Of a stretch of DNA of 64,000 nucleotides, positions 11,483 through 22,160 are shown one piece after another (position 1 is the stretch's first letter; the number at the start of each line of letters is the position of its first letter). The notes beneath the pieces were generated by a model. That model saw only the letters and a list, made by a program, of their open reading frames with translations, had not been told where the DNA came from and ran no database searches. Source of the DNA: Synanceia verrucosa (Eukaryota; Chordata; Actinopteri; Perciformes; Synanceiidae); contig CM056556.1 in NCBI GenBank assembly GCA_029721515.1, positions 27,623,669 to 27,687,668 of the forward strand, read 5' to 3'. The position numbers and the translations under genes were made by a program.

Positions 11483-12740
11483 TTGCTCCTAGTGAACATG
11501 TAGTTTCACTGTATATATCCCTCAGCCGTCGGTTCTTAATGTTCTTCAGCAGACTGTGTGAAGACGAGCTGCTAGAAGTGAATCTTTGGAGCCACTAAAA
11601 GTCACATTTACACCTTCAGTGTCCGTCGCTCTTAACAGGGAAGAGGTATTTATTATTTAACTCATTAGGTCCTGAAGGGACCAATCACTGCAGAAAATGG
11701 CCAGAAGTCAAGCTGAGCAACATTCTAAGAACTGACAGGTGACTGTATATTAATGAAAACATACCTACGTTTTTACTAACAGATCCCCTTTAACTTGAAT
11801 TTATACCATAAGCTCCTGGTTCCTGTGAACAGAGGAACTCTGCTTTTGATATGTCTACTCTGAATGCTCTTTAAAACATCAGAACATCATGGATGCTTAA
11901 TGCACATCAGTGATCTACCTGCTGGGAACACGTCGGACCATGTTTGTGGCCTGTTTCTTCAAAATAAAACACAGCAAGAGTTCAGGTCTTCAGGTTCTTC
12001 ATCGTCTGGACGATGAAGAGCAGCAGGGAGCTTTCTGTGGTTGACAGGACAGTAACATATCAGTCTGTTCTGTTCTTCATGGTGTGTGGATCCACAGGTC
12101 ACCTGGCTGTCTCTTTATGACTCACTGTGGTTATTATCATAATGTATCCTTCACATTACTAAAATTCAAGCTTCTGTTTGTTGGGTTTTTTTATTATTTA
12201 GGTTGAGTCCTCTCCTCTGGACAGGGTGAACTTCAAATGAGATCAAATCCTTGTTCTTGTAAATAAACTCTAGGTGATTCACAGAAAGGTGTTAAAAGAA
12301 AAGAGTGTGGAGCTATTTGGTTTTATACTTTTCTTTTGCTAACTGTCCTGTGTTTGTATTTTGCATATTTTTAATACAACTGAAGAAAGTCGCTGGCAAA
12401 GAAGCTGATTGGTTGATTAAAGGTGAAGGTGTAAAGGCAAAGCTCTGGTTTGTGTTCATGTGTCAAACTTTGGCCCTCCAAAGAGTCCACTCCGGCCCAC
12501 TGGGTGATTTTGCAGAATTTTCTACTAACATGCACTGCTGTTCCTGTTTGTTCACAGAGGTAAAGAGCTTATTGTGTTCATAATACTACATACCATGATC
12601 AGACTCATCACAGCAAAAAATACAAGGCCGTGAGCAGGATGAACAAACTGTTGGCAGGTTTTTAGCTGCTTATCATCAGTTCTGGAAATGTTTGTTCATT
12701 GTGAACGTTTTCAGGTGTCTGGTGCTGCACAGGTAGAGGG
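11483..12740. other. Spacer between two tandem arrays
   Basis: Unique-looking, non-coding sequence between the 12-bp array and the TTTATCA array. It holds two AATAAA hexamers on the plus strand, at 11963-11968 and 12262-12267, the first canonical polyadenylation signals downstream of the smpd3-like stop codon. No conserved open frame was recognised. Confidence 0.6.
12262..12267 (+). terminator. Candidate distal polyadenylation signal
   Basis: A canonical AATAAA hexamer in an AT-rich setting. Together with the one at 11963-11968, it is a candidate for ending the smpd3 transcript, because none was found between the stop codon and the first minisatellite. Assignment to smpd3 is inference. Confidence 0.3.
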
Positions 12741-15700
12741 TTTATCACAATTTATCACAATTTATCACAGTTTATCATAGTTTATCACACAGTTTATCAC
12801 ACAGTTTATCACAGTTTATCATAGTTTATCACACAGTTTATCACAATTTATCAGTTTATCACAGTTTATCACACAGTTTATCACAATTTATCACAGTTTA
12901 TCACACAGTTTATCACACAGTTTATCACAGTGTATCACAATTTATCACAGTTTATCATAGTTTATCACACAGTTTATCACACAGTTTATCACAGTTTATC
13001 ATAGTTTATCACACAGTTTATCACAATTTATCAGTTTATCACAGTTTATCACACAGTTTATCACAATTTATCACAGTTTATCACAGTTTATCACACAGTT
13101 TATCACAGTGTATCACAATTTATCACAGTTTATCACAGTGTATCACAGTTTATCACACAGTTTATCACAATTTATCAGTTTATCACACAGTTTATCACAA
13201 TTCATCACAGTTTATCACACAGTTTATCACAATTTATCAGTTTATCACACAGTTTATCACAATTTATCACAGTTTATCACAATTTATCACATACTTTATC
13301 ACAGTTTATCACAGTTTATCACACAGTTTATCACACAGTTTATCACAGTTTATCACAATTTATCACAGTTTATCACAATTTATCAGTTTATCACACAGTT
13401 TATCACAATTTATCACATACTTTATCACACAGTTTATCACAGTTTATCACAGTTTATCACACAGTTTATCACAGTTTATCACAATTTATCACAGTTTATC
13501 ACACAGTTTATCACAATTTATCACAGTTTATCACAATTTATCAGTTTATCACACAGTTTATCACAATTTATCACAGTTTATCACACAGTTTATCACACTT
13601 TATCACAGTTTATCACACAGTTTATCACACTTTATCACACAGTTTATCACACTTTATCACAGTTTATCACAATTTATCAGTTCATCACAGTTTATCACAG
13701 TTTATCACAATTTATCAGTTTATCACACAGTTTATCACAATTTATCACAGTTTATCACACAGTTTATCACAGTTTATCACAGTTTATCACACAGTTTATC
13801 ACACAGTTTATCACAATTTATCAGTTTATCACAATTTATCAGTTTATCACACAGTTTATCACAGTTTATCACAGTTTATCACACAGTTTATCACAATTTA
13901 TCAGTTTATCACAATTTATCAGTTTATCACACAGTTTATCACAGTTTATCACAGTTTATCACACAGTTTATCACAGTTTATCACACAGTTTATCACACAG
14001 TTTATCACAATTTATCAGTTTATCACACAGTTTATCACAATTTATCACAGTTTATCACAGTTTATCACAGTTTATCACACAGTTTATGTCACAGTTTATC
14101 GCAATTTATTAGTTTATCACACAGTTTATCACAGTTTATCACAGTTTATCACACAGTTTATCACACAGTTTATCACAATTTATCAGTTTATCACACAGTT
14201 TATCACAATTTATCACAGTTTATCACACAGTTTATCACAGTTTATCACACAGTTTATCACAGTTTATCTCACAGTTTATCACAATTTATCAGTTTATCAC
14301 ACAGTTTATCACAATTTATCACAGTTTATCACAATTTATCACAATTTATCACAATTTATCACAGTTTATCACAAGTTATCACACAGTTTATCACAATTTA
14401 TCAAAGTTTAGCAGTTTATCACACAGTTTATCACAATTTATCAGTTTATCACAATTTATCACAGTTTATCACAATTTATCACAATTTATCACAATTCATC
14501 ACACAGTTTGTCACAATTTATCACAATTTATCACAATTTATCACACTTTATCACAGTTTATCACACAGTTCATCACAGTTTATCACAGTTTATCACACAG
14601 TTCATCACAGTTTATCACAGTTTATCACACAGTTCATCACAGTTTATCACAGTTTATCACACTTTATCACACAGTTCATCACAGTTTATCACAGTTTATC
14701 ACAGTTTATCACACAGTTCATCACAGTTTATCACAGTTTATCACACAGTTCATCACAGTTTATCACAGTTTATCACACTTTATCACACAGTTCATCACAG
14801 TTTATCACAGTTTATCACACAGTTCATCACAGTTTATCACACTTTATCACACAGTTCATCACAGTTTATCACACTTTATCACAGTTTAGCACAATTTATC
14901 ACACTTAATCTGTTTATCACAGTTTATCATAATTTATTAGTTTATCACACTTTATCACACTTTATCACACTATCAGTTTATCACACAGTTTATCATAATT
15001 TATCACACTATCAGTTTATCACACAGTTTATCATAATTTATCACACTTTATCACAGTTTATCACACTTTATCATACTATCAGTTTATCACACAATTTATC
15101 ATAATTTATCACACTTTATCACACAGTTTATCATAATTTATCACACTTTATCACACTTTATCACAGTTTATCATAATTTATCACAGTTTATCACAGTTTA
15201 TCACAATTTATCACAGTTTATCATACAGTTTATCATGATTTATTACAGTTTTTCATAATTTATCAGACTTTATCAGTTTGTCAGAGTTTATCACACAGTT
15301 TATCATAATTTATCACACTTTATCACACTTTATCACACTATCAGTTTATCACACAGTTTATCATAATTTATCACACGTTATCACAGTTTATCATAATTTA
15401 TCACACTTTATCACACTTTATCACACTATCAGTTTATCACACAGTTTATCATAATTTATCACACGTTATCACAGTTTATCATAATTTATCACAGTTTATC
15501 ACACTTTCTCACAATTTATCACACTTTATCACACTTTATCACACAGTTTATCACAATTTATCACTGTTTATTACACAGTTTATCACAGTTTATCACAATT
15601 TATCACCGTTTATCACACTTTATCACAATTTATCACAGTGTATCACACTTTATCACACAGTTCATCACAGTTTATCACAGTTTATCACAGTTTATCACAC

Positions 15701-17074
15701 AGTTCATCACAGTTTATCACACTTTATCACACAGTTCATCACAGTTTATCACACTTTATCACAGTTTAGCACAATTTATCACACTTAATCTGTTTATCAC
15801 AGTTTATCATAATTTATTAGTTTATCACACTTTATCACACTTTATCACACTATCAGTTTATCACACAGTTTATCATAATTTATCACACTATCAGTTTATC
15901 ACACAGTTTATCATAATTTATCACACTTTATCACAGTTTATCACACTTTATCATACTATCAGTTTATCACACAATTTATCATAATTTATCACACTTTATC
16001 ACACAGTTTATCATAATTTATCACACTTTATCACACTTTATCACAGTTTATCATAATTTATCACAGTTTATCACAGTTTATCACAATTTATCACAGTTTA
16101 TCATACAGTTTATCATGATTTATTACAGTTTTTCATAATTTATCAGACTTTATCAGTTTGTCAGAGTTTATCACACAGTTTATCATAATTTATCACACTT
16201 TATCACACTTTATCACACTATCAGTTTATCACACAGTTTATCATAATTTATCACACGTTATCAGTTTATCATAATTTATCACAGTTTATCACACTTTCTC
16301 ACAATTTATCACACTTTATCACACTTTATCACACAGTTTATCACAATTTATCACTGTTTATTACACAGTTTATCACAGTTTATCACAATTTATCACCGTT
16401 TATCACACTTTATCACAATTTATCACAGTGTATCACAATTTATCACAGTGTATCACACTTTATCACAGTGTATCACAGTTTATCAAAGTTTATCACACAA
16501 TTTATCACAGTTTATCACAGTGTATCACAGTTTATCACAGTGTATCACAGTTTATCACAGTGTATCACAGTTTATCAAAGTTTATCACACAATTTATCAC
16601 AGTTTATCACAGTGTATCACAGTTTATCACAGTGTATCACAGTTTATAACCGTTTATCACACTTTATCACAATTTATCACAGTTTATCACAATTTATCAC
16701 AGTGTATCACAATTTATCAAAGTTTATCACACAATTTATCACAGTTTATCACAGTGTATCACAGTTTATCACAGTGTATCACAGTTTATCACCGTTTATC
16801 ACACTTTATCACAATTTATCACAGTTTATCACAATTTATCACAGTGCATCACAATTTATCAAAGTTTATCACACAATTTATCACAGTTTATCACAGTGTA
16901 TCACAGTTTATCAGAGTGTATCACAGTTTATCACAGTGTATCACAGTTTATCACAGTTTATCACAATTTATCACAGTGCATCACAATTTATCAAAGTTTA
17001 TCACACAATTTATCACAGTTTATCACAGTGTATCACAGTTTATCACAATTTATCACCGTTTATCACAGTTTATT
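12741..17074. repeat. TTTATCACA-based tandem array, about 4.3 kb
   Basis: The array is built from TTTATCA followed by short tails, giving units of 8 (TTTATCAG), 10 (TTTATCACAG, TTTATCACAA) and 12 bases (TTTATCACACAG). Roughly 400 unit equivalents fit the length. Several scales of duplication are visible. One is a 180-base repeat near the start (matching words at 12771 and 12951). Another is a block of about 0.85 kb duplicated in tandem at an offset of 880 bases (about 14790-15655 and 15670-16445). A third is a composite higher-order repeat at 16430-17060 containing TGTATCACAG and TTTATCAAAG units. Open frames reading Tyr-His-Ser-Leu-Ser-Gln-type repeats are artefacts of the composition. Confidence 0.97.
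14790..16445. repeat. Tandem duplication of a ~0.85-kb block within the TTTATCA array
   Basis: Rare marker words recur in the same order at a constant 880-base offset. ACAGTTTAGC occurs at 14881 and 15761, and the run TATTACAGTTTTTCATAATT at 15241 and 16121. After that point the offset falls to 790 (ACACTTTCTC at 15501 and 16291). This is because copy one has a second round of a segment of about 90 bases (containing CACACGTTATC) that copy two has only once. Near-identity of the copies points to a recent event. Confidence 0.85.
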
Positions 17075-18800
17075 AGAGCTGTTTGTTGCAGCTTCAGACC
17101 AAAACAGTGTAGATCTTGGACCAAAAATAAGCTGCTGAATCTGATTTGATTCTTTATGAAGAATAGAAACTTCATTTTCTATGCAGTTTTATAGTCGTTC
17201 AACTTTGGCCTGGTGGTTAAAAACACATTTTGTGTGGTGTGACAAAGTTTAGTTTGTGCTGCTGACTTGTGGTCAGATAAAGGTCATCATACACAGTAAG
17301 CAACATTCACAGGGTGACTGTATGAATGTTTTTTTTATTCTCTCTTAAGAAACTCAGTTGATGAAGTGAAAGCAGCTGAAGCTTCTGCTTTTCATGAACT
17401 GAGGGACAAAACTGCTCTAAAAACATGTAAATTAGGTGCTGCCAGGTGTGGAAAACACCCTACAGTGAAAGTTTGACAAACACAAGATCACCACACTGAA
17501 AGCTCTTTGTTTGATGAAATGCAAAATTCTAAATTATTTTCCCAGTTAGGTCAGGCTTAAAATTAACAACCACAGGGTGCCACAGTGTACTTTATAAAAA
17601 TGTAAAGAAACACTGGCCAGTGTTTGTTTACAGCAGCTTTAAAATGCAAATCTTCCCTCATTAATTAGAGAATTTTGGTTTTTAAGTGTCAGTTTCTTCA
17701 ATACTTTTTCCACCATGTTAGGGAAACCAATGCTTATTCATCAACTGTGAAATAATTGATCTTGTTTCTGAACCTTAATTCAATTCAACATCATTTAACT
17801 GAGCACTGACGTCTGTTTTTTGACAAAATAATCCACCTCCTAGCTGTGTGGTCTTGATCCGTCTGTCTTAACACTATTTTATCATCAATACTTTCTTTTT
17901 TGATTCAAGACTCACTGAAAAGAAGAGGAAGAAGAAACATAGAGAGAAACGTCCCATCAGTGTCTGCCAGGTGTTTTCTCATATGACTGGTTCGTAAGAA
18001 GATGACTAAATCATGCTGAAAGTGTAGAGCTGTGAAATGAGTCAGACACCTGTTCAGGTCCAGTGAGTGCACTAATGACGAATACTAGAGACATTCATAC
18101 GTCTTTTCCCTTCAAGTTCATTGTGTTTACATATTATTATTTATTAACAGTTAATCTTTGAATTACTGGACGACCCTGAATCACATTATTTAAAGAAAGA
18201 TTTTTACTGAAGAGGTGAATATGTCCTGTCTTCTAAGAAAAAAAATCAAAACAATACGATACTTTGTGCATTTGTAAATGTATATTTTGTTCTCTCTGGT
18301 CTCTGACCTGTCACTCTAGTTCTTTAACGTCCTCTGTAGTGAAGGAGCTTTGTCCACTAGAGAGAAAATAACTTCTCACATCTCCATCCTCATGTTGATG
18401 ATATCACTGTTTATGTTGTTCCAGTGGAAACCTTTGAGAATTCCCTGTGCAGCTTAATTTCTCTCTCTATTGAGAGTTCATTGATATAATAACAGGAAAC
18501 AGCGTGATTTCTCCATCAAAATGAATTTAAAGAATTTCATAACAAAACTCTATTTCAGTCCAGTAAACAGAAAGTAGGCCTGCAGTAGTTTTGGCCACAG
18601 TGTGTAACTGAGAGGGAAGCCACGCCTGAAAAAACCTACTTCTTCATTCAGCAAGCTGTCACTGACTCTTAATTTGTTGAGGGAAGTGAGATGGACTAAA
18701 CAACATGCTGGAAAAAGTCCAGACATCATGGTAAAACCCCAGCAGCCAGATAAAGGTGAGCGAAACTAACACGTCATCGTGAGGCCCAGCATGCGGCTCA
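17075..18800. other. Upstream intergenic region of the first chemokine gene
   Basis: AT-rich non-coding sequence with no recognised gene or mobile element. A word resembling a kappa-B site, GAGAATTCCC, lies at 18436-18445. It could act in the upstream region of the chemokine promoter, but single short matches are weak evidence. Confidence 0.5.
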
Positions 18801-18833
18801 GGGTCTTCCCTCGTCCTCCTGACATGTATAAAT
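18801..18833 (+). promoter_or_regulatory. Core promoter of the first CC chemokine gene: TATA box with kappa-B-like word
   Basis: A clear TATA box, TATAAAT, lies at 18827-18833, 49 bases before the start codon at 18882. A start site near 18857-18862 would give a short 5' leader. Just upstream, at 18801-18810, is GGGTCTTCCC, one base away from the NF-kappaB consensus GGGRNNYYCC. A TATA box close to a kappa-B site is the usual layout of inducible chemokine promoters. The kappa-B assignment is inference. Confidence 0.55.
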
Positions 18834-18881
18834 GTGGCAGGAGATGCTGGACGAGCTCACAGGCTGATACAGAGGAGAAGG

Positions 18882-20044
18882 ATGGCTGCTGCTCGTTTCG
18901 CTCTGCCTGTGATCCTGCTGATGCTGGCTGTCGTCACACTGACTGAAGGTAGTACAGCTGGACTCTTCCTTTTAAATGCTCACTCTGTCCGCTACATAAC
19001 AGATATGGTTCAGTCTGATCAGCTGCAGGAAAAAAACAACTGTTGATAATAATATGTCCAGAGTTGATAGATCCAGCACCACATTAAACTAAATGCCTTT
19101 ATTTGTATTATATGACGACAGTCAAGAGTGAAAAAAGATAAATAAGATATGGTAGTATGGTTAATAAACTAGGTGTATATGAAAGAAGATTACTTTTTGC
19201 CCTAAATATGACTCAAGTTGTCATTTTCACAGTGTTTGACAGCTGACTTTTCACACACTACAGACAAAAACATTGTTGATTTTATGAAGTTTGAGAGTTT
19301 TGGGCTGTTTTAGGCTATTTATTTTTGCCTTCGTAACTTCCATGTCTTCTTTCAGACGAGTGGAACGGAAACATCCAGGTATCCAAAATATGTCAACAAA
19401 ATGAAACAAGATTTCACCTGGCTTTATGCAGTGTCCATCGTTCACGTATTTCTTTTCTGGAAATGTATGCAAATGATAAAAGTGTCCCTCATTTGCATAT
19501 TCAAATATAAGCTTTCAGATGACTTGCAAAACGAAAGGTAATTTCCTTAACGATAGAGAACACTCTGACCCTGTCCAGCTGTAGTGACACCATGACAATG
19601 GACAACCTGAACAAGTTCAGCTGATGCTATCAGACTCAAGGCCCAGAGGAAATTAAAAGGGCAACAGAAAAGGATGAGCTGCTCACTTAAAGGTGTTGTC
19701 TGTCGGCAGGTGTGCGTGGTGTTGGCCCAAAGAGATGCTGCTTTCGTTTCAATGAGAACAAGATTCCCAGAGACAGAGTGGTCGGCTACATCAAGACCAG
19801 CCAGCGATGCTCCAACCCGGCCATTTTGTGAGTACCCAGCCAGCTGTAGCCTTCTATTCATATAGAAATATTATCAGTATTATTATTATCTCTAGCATGG
19901 CTCCTGACTGTCCTGCCTGATGTCCTCAGGTTGAAGACGGTTGCTGGACGTCAGCTCTGTGTCAGACCTTCTGCCACCTGGGTGAAGACGCTCATCAGCT
20001 ACCTGGAGGCCAAATCCATCCCAGGAGGGACATCCAACCTGTAA
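18882..20044 (+). CDS. CC chemokine, complete three-exon gene
   Basis: Exons are 18882-18948, 19710-19827 and 19930-20044, joined in frame to encode 99 residues. Residues 1 to about 22 form a signal peptide with a Leu/Val-rich core (LPVILLMLAVV). The mature protein has the adjacent cysteine pair in KRCCFRF, the third cysteine in TSQRCSNPAIL and the fourth in GRQLCVRPSATWVKTLISYL, where the Trp begins the C-terminal helix. The family's classic three-exon plan is kept: exon 1 covers the signal peptide, exon 2 the CC motif and third cysteine, exon 3 the fourth cysteine and helix. Family knowledge: such secreted proteins bind G-protein-coupled CCR receptors to direct leukocyte movement. A TATA box lies 49 bases upstream and a polyadenylation signal about 520 bases after the stop. 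The C-terminus SIPGGTSNL lacks a long basic tail. I cannot assign a specific teleost CCL number; a CCL17/22-like or MIP-like relationship is possible. Confidence 0.93.
18949..19709 (+). other. First intron of the CC chemokine gene
   Basis: A 761-base intron with a GTAGTA donor and a CGGCAG acceptor. It is AT-rich and holds no recognised element. The second intron (19828-19929, 102 bases) is short, as is typical for teleost chemokines. Confidence 0.8.
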
Positions 20045-20561
20045 CCATAGCAACACCACATAAACTACCATCAGGTCTGCAGAGGGGGCTGTAAGCTGTA
20101 TGTCTTTATGCAAAATATAAAATATACAGTGAATGTATGTTAAATGTTGTTGTGTTTTGTGACGTGTTCACAGGTCAAATTTACTGAGATGAAACATATT
20201 TAAGCACGTACCATTTTCTGCCTTTTAAATTTTAATTTAAGTATGTGGAACAACATGTACAGTTTGATTAAAACAACACTCAGAGACCGACCGTCAACAC
20301 TGTGAAACAGTGGTGCACTGTACTTTGTGTTACAACTGCATTCACTGTAAAAGAGCTGAGATGCCTCCCACTCCACTGGTTATCACCAGTAGAGTATAAG
20401 CTACGGGTCAGCCCACCATTTCTACAATGTCGTGTTTCATATAAAGTAAAGTGCTAATGTTTAGTTTTATCCAGTTACAGTCATGTTTAGAATGCATGTA
20501 CATGTACAGATAAGTAAAGCAATTTGATGAGGAAATTCAATATTCTTACGCTACTCTGTTG

Positions 20562-20567
20562 AATAAA
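20562..20567 (+). terminator. Polyadenylation signal of the first chemokine gene
   Basis: AATAAA is followed about 25 bases later by a T/G-rich element (TTTGTCTCTGTGTTGTTTC). It lies about 520 bases downstream of the stop codon, giving a plausible 3' untranslated region for a cytokine mRNA. That region also contains an ATTTA word near 20221-20240. Confidence 0.6.
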
Positions 20568-20639
20568 AGCAAGATAAAGTCATAGTTTGTCTCTGTGTTG
20601 TTTCTCTCCTCTGAGCTTTAGTGGCATTTATTTATTTAC

Positions 20640-20865
20640 TCATTATTTTTTATTAAGATGCCAAATTACAAATTATTTATTTGCATTCCTGAACAAAATA
20701 TATTTAATGCTCAAATGTAATTAATGTTGTTATCCAGGAATTTACTGTTTTACAAAAAATAACAGAGCACATTATTATTATTTTTTGGATTGAGATGTTA
20801 AATTCCAGTTATTTCCTGTCATCCCTGAACAGAAAAAAGTGTTTGTTTATTTGTAAGTTTGGGCT
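20640..20865. repeat. Old dispersed repeat, copy 1
   Basis: This segment shares blocks with 33945-34106: a TTGTTATC(C/T)AGGAATTT block, then GATTGAGATGT, then TTATTTCCTGTCAT(C/T)CCTGAACAG. Within this copy the pattern also recurs in degenerate form: a block with GATGCCAAATTACAAATTATTT and CATTCCTGAACA precedes the better one. It is a diverged interspersed repeat of unknown class. No terminal structure or coding content was seen. Confidence 0.6.
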
Positions 20866-22160
20866 TATTACAGTCCAATATTTATTTGATACTCAAATTT
20901 CTTCCAGAACATGTACTGTCATAAAAAAATGCTCTTTGTAAAGTCAGAGGAGCTTCTTCACATCTTTGTCACGTCTCGTGGTAGTTCCTGTCTGTGCCAC
21001 TAGAGCGCGCTAACGGACCGTGAATCATTGTGTTATATCTCTTCATAAACAGCCTATGGGAGCATCACATCCAGGAAACCACACAGACCACGTGCCTGCT
21101 CATCTCCTGCTAATGTCTTTTAATTTATAATTGCAGCCATCTCCTCACATCGATTTACTGGCCAGTAGAGCAGAAGCATTCAGCTGCAAACCACTGGTCC
21201 TGCACAGATTATTCTTCCTAATCAGGTTATTCCAGATTTATTCCAGACGCCAGTCACATTGTTGTTTGTGGTTGTTTATTACAGTCTAGTCATGGTCTTT
21301 GAAGGCAGCATTTTTTGCTTCTAGCACGTGAAGGCCTCACGACCAGTTCCCGTTGGACCTGATAGGAAGACGGATCCAGGTGTATCAAGCTCGTCACATA
21401 CAGCCAGGTGTAGACCGGAACGGAGGCATGTGTCCTTTCAAAATAAGATGGATGGCTGGATGGATGGATACTTTATTAATCCTGAGGGAAATTAAAATAA
21501 CCAACTGCATGTTAAAGATACAGAGTACAGAAATAAGATCAGCAGAGCATCCCGAGGAGGGATTATCAAAACTCTGGACATAACTATTAAAACAGTAGAC
21601 ACACAAAAACTAAAATACTTAAATGTAAAATGATATATTTAAACAGTGCGGCTTCTTGTAGTGGTCTTCCTGAAAAGCTGAGGACTGTTTAACAGTGAGC
21701 ACATTTTAGTTGTAGCAAGAACACGGAGAGTTCAGCTGTTGAATGTTAAAATAATCCTAAAATTATTTTTATTTGGGTTATGAATGACGTGGTATACATT
21801 TATTTAATACCCACAATTATCAACTTTACGTCAACTCCTGAAAATAATCCTGCTTGCTGTGCTACATCTTATTCTGAAACTCCCCAGCGGATGTAGAGTG
21901 AACCTGTCCCGCGAGCCTGGTGAGGTCATCAGCCGTTGGATCATTTTTGCTCCAGTATCTCCTCTGGCAGCATCCGTTAGCGGCCATATGTAATTTAGCC
22001 TCATTCATTCGTTCACAGACGCGCTTTGCTGCTTTTTGTTAACACCTAACCAAGCTTTTCTCCCGCAAAGCTGCGTGTTTTTTCGCGCTCCGTCATTTTT
22101 TTGTGCGTTACTCGGTTTATGCCTCGGTGACTGTCCGTTGGGTTGTGACAGGACGGCACC
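20866..22160. other. Intergenic region and 5' flank of septin7
   Basis: No further gene is seen. A (GGAT)n stretch followed by ACTTTATTAATCCTGAGGGAAATT (about 21446-21500) resembles the ends of widespread teleost retroposons. From about 21900 the sequence becomes richer in CpG (CGCG words near 22019 and 22083), consistent with the promoter and 5' leader of septin7. No TATA box is obvious there, so the start site cannot be placed. Confidence 0.45.

Noticed and set aside
8293..11499. A 1068-codon minus-strand frame and a 707-codon plus-strand frame (8374-10497) over the 12-bp array
   Set aside because: A 12-base unit keeps one frame and its common forms lack stop codons, so long frames arise automatically on both strands. 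The products are monotonous four-residue repeats with no signal peptide, splice context or conserved domain.
12741..17074. Resemblance of TTATCACA to the bacterial DnaA box TTATCCACA, hinting at an origin
   Set aside because: The match is imperfect and the context is a vertebrate genome. DnaA boxes have no role there.
13108..17149. Several open frames of 200-334 codons in the TTTATCA array (Tyr-His-Ser-Leu-Ser-Gln-type repeats)
   Set aside because: Pure products of the repeat composition, present in more than one frame at once. No gene structure around them.
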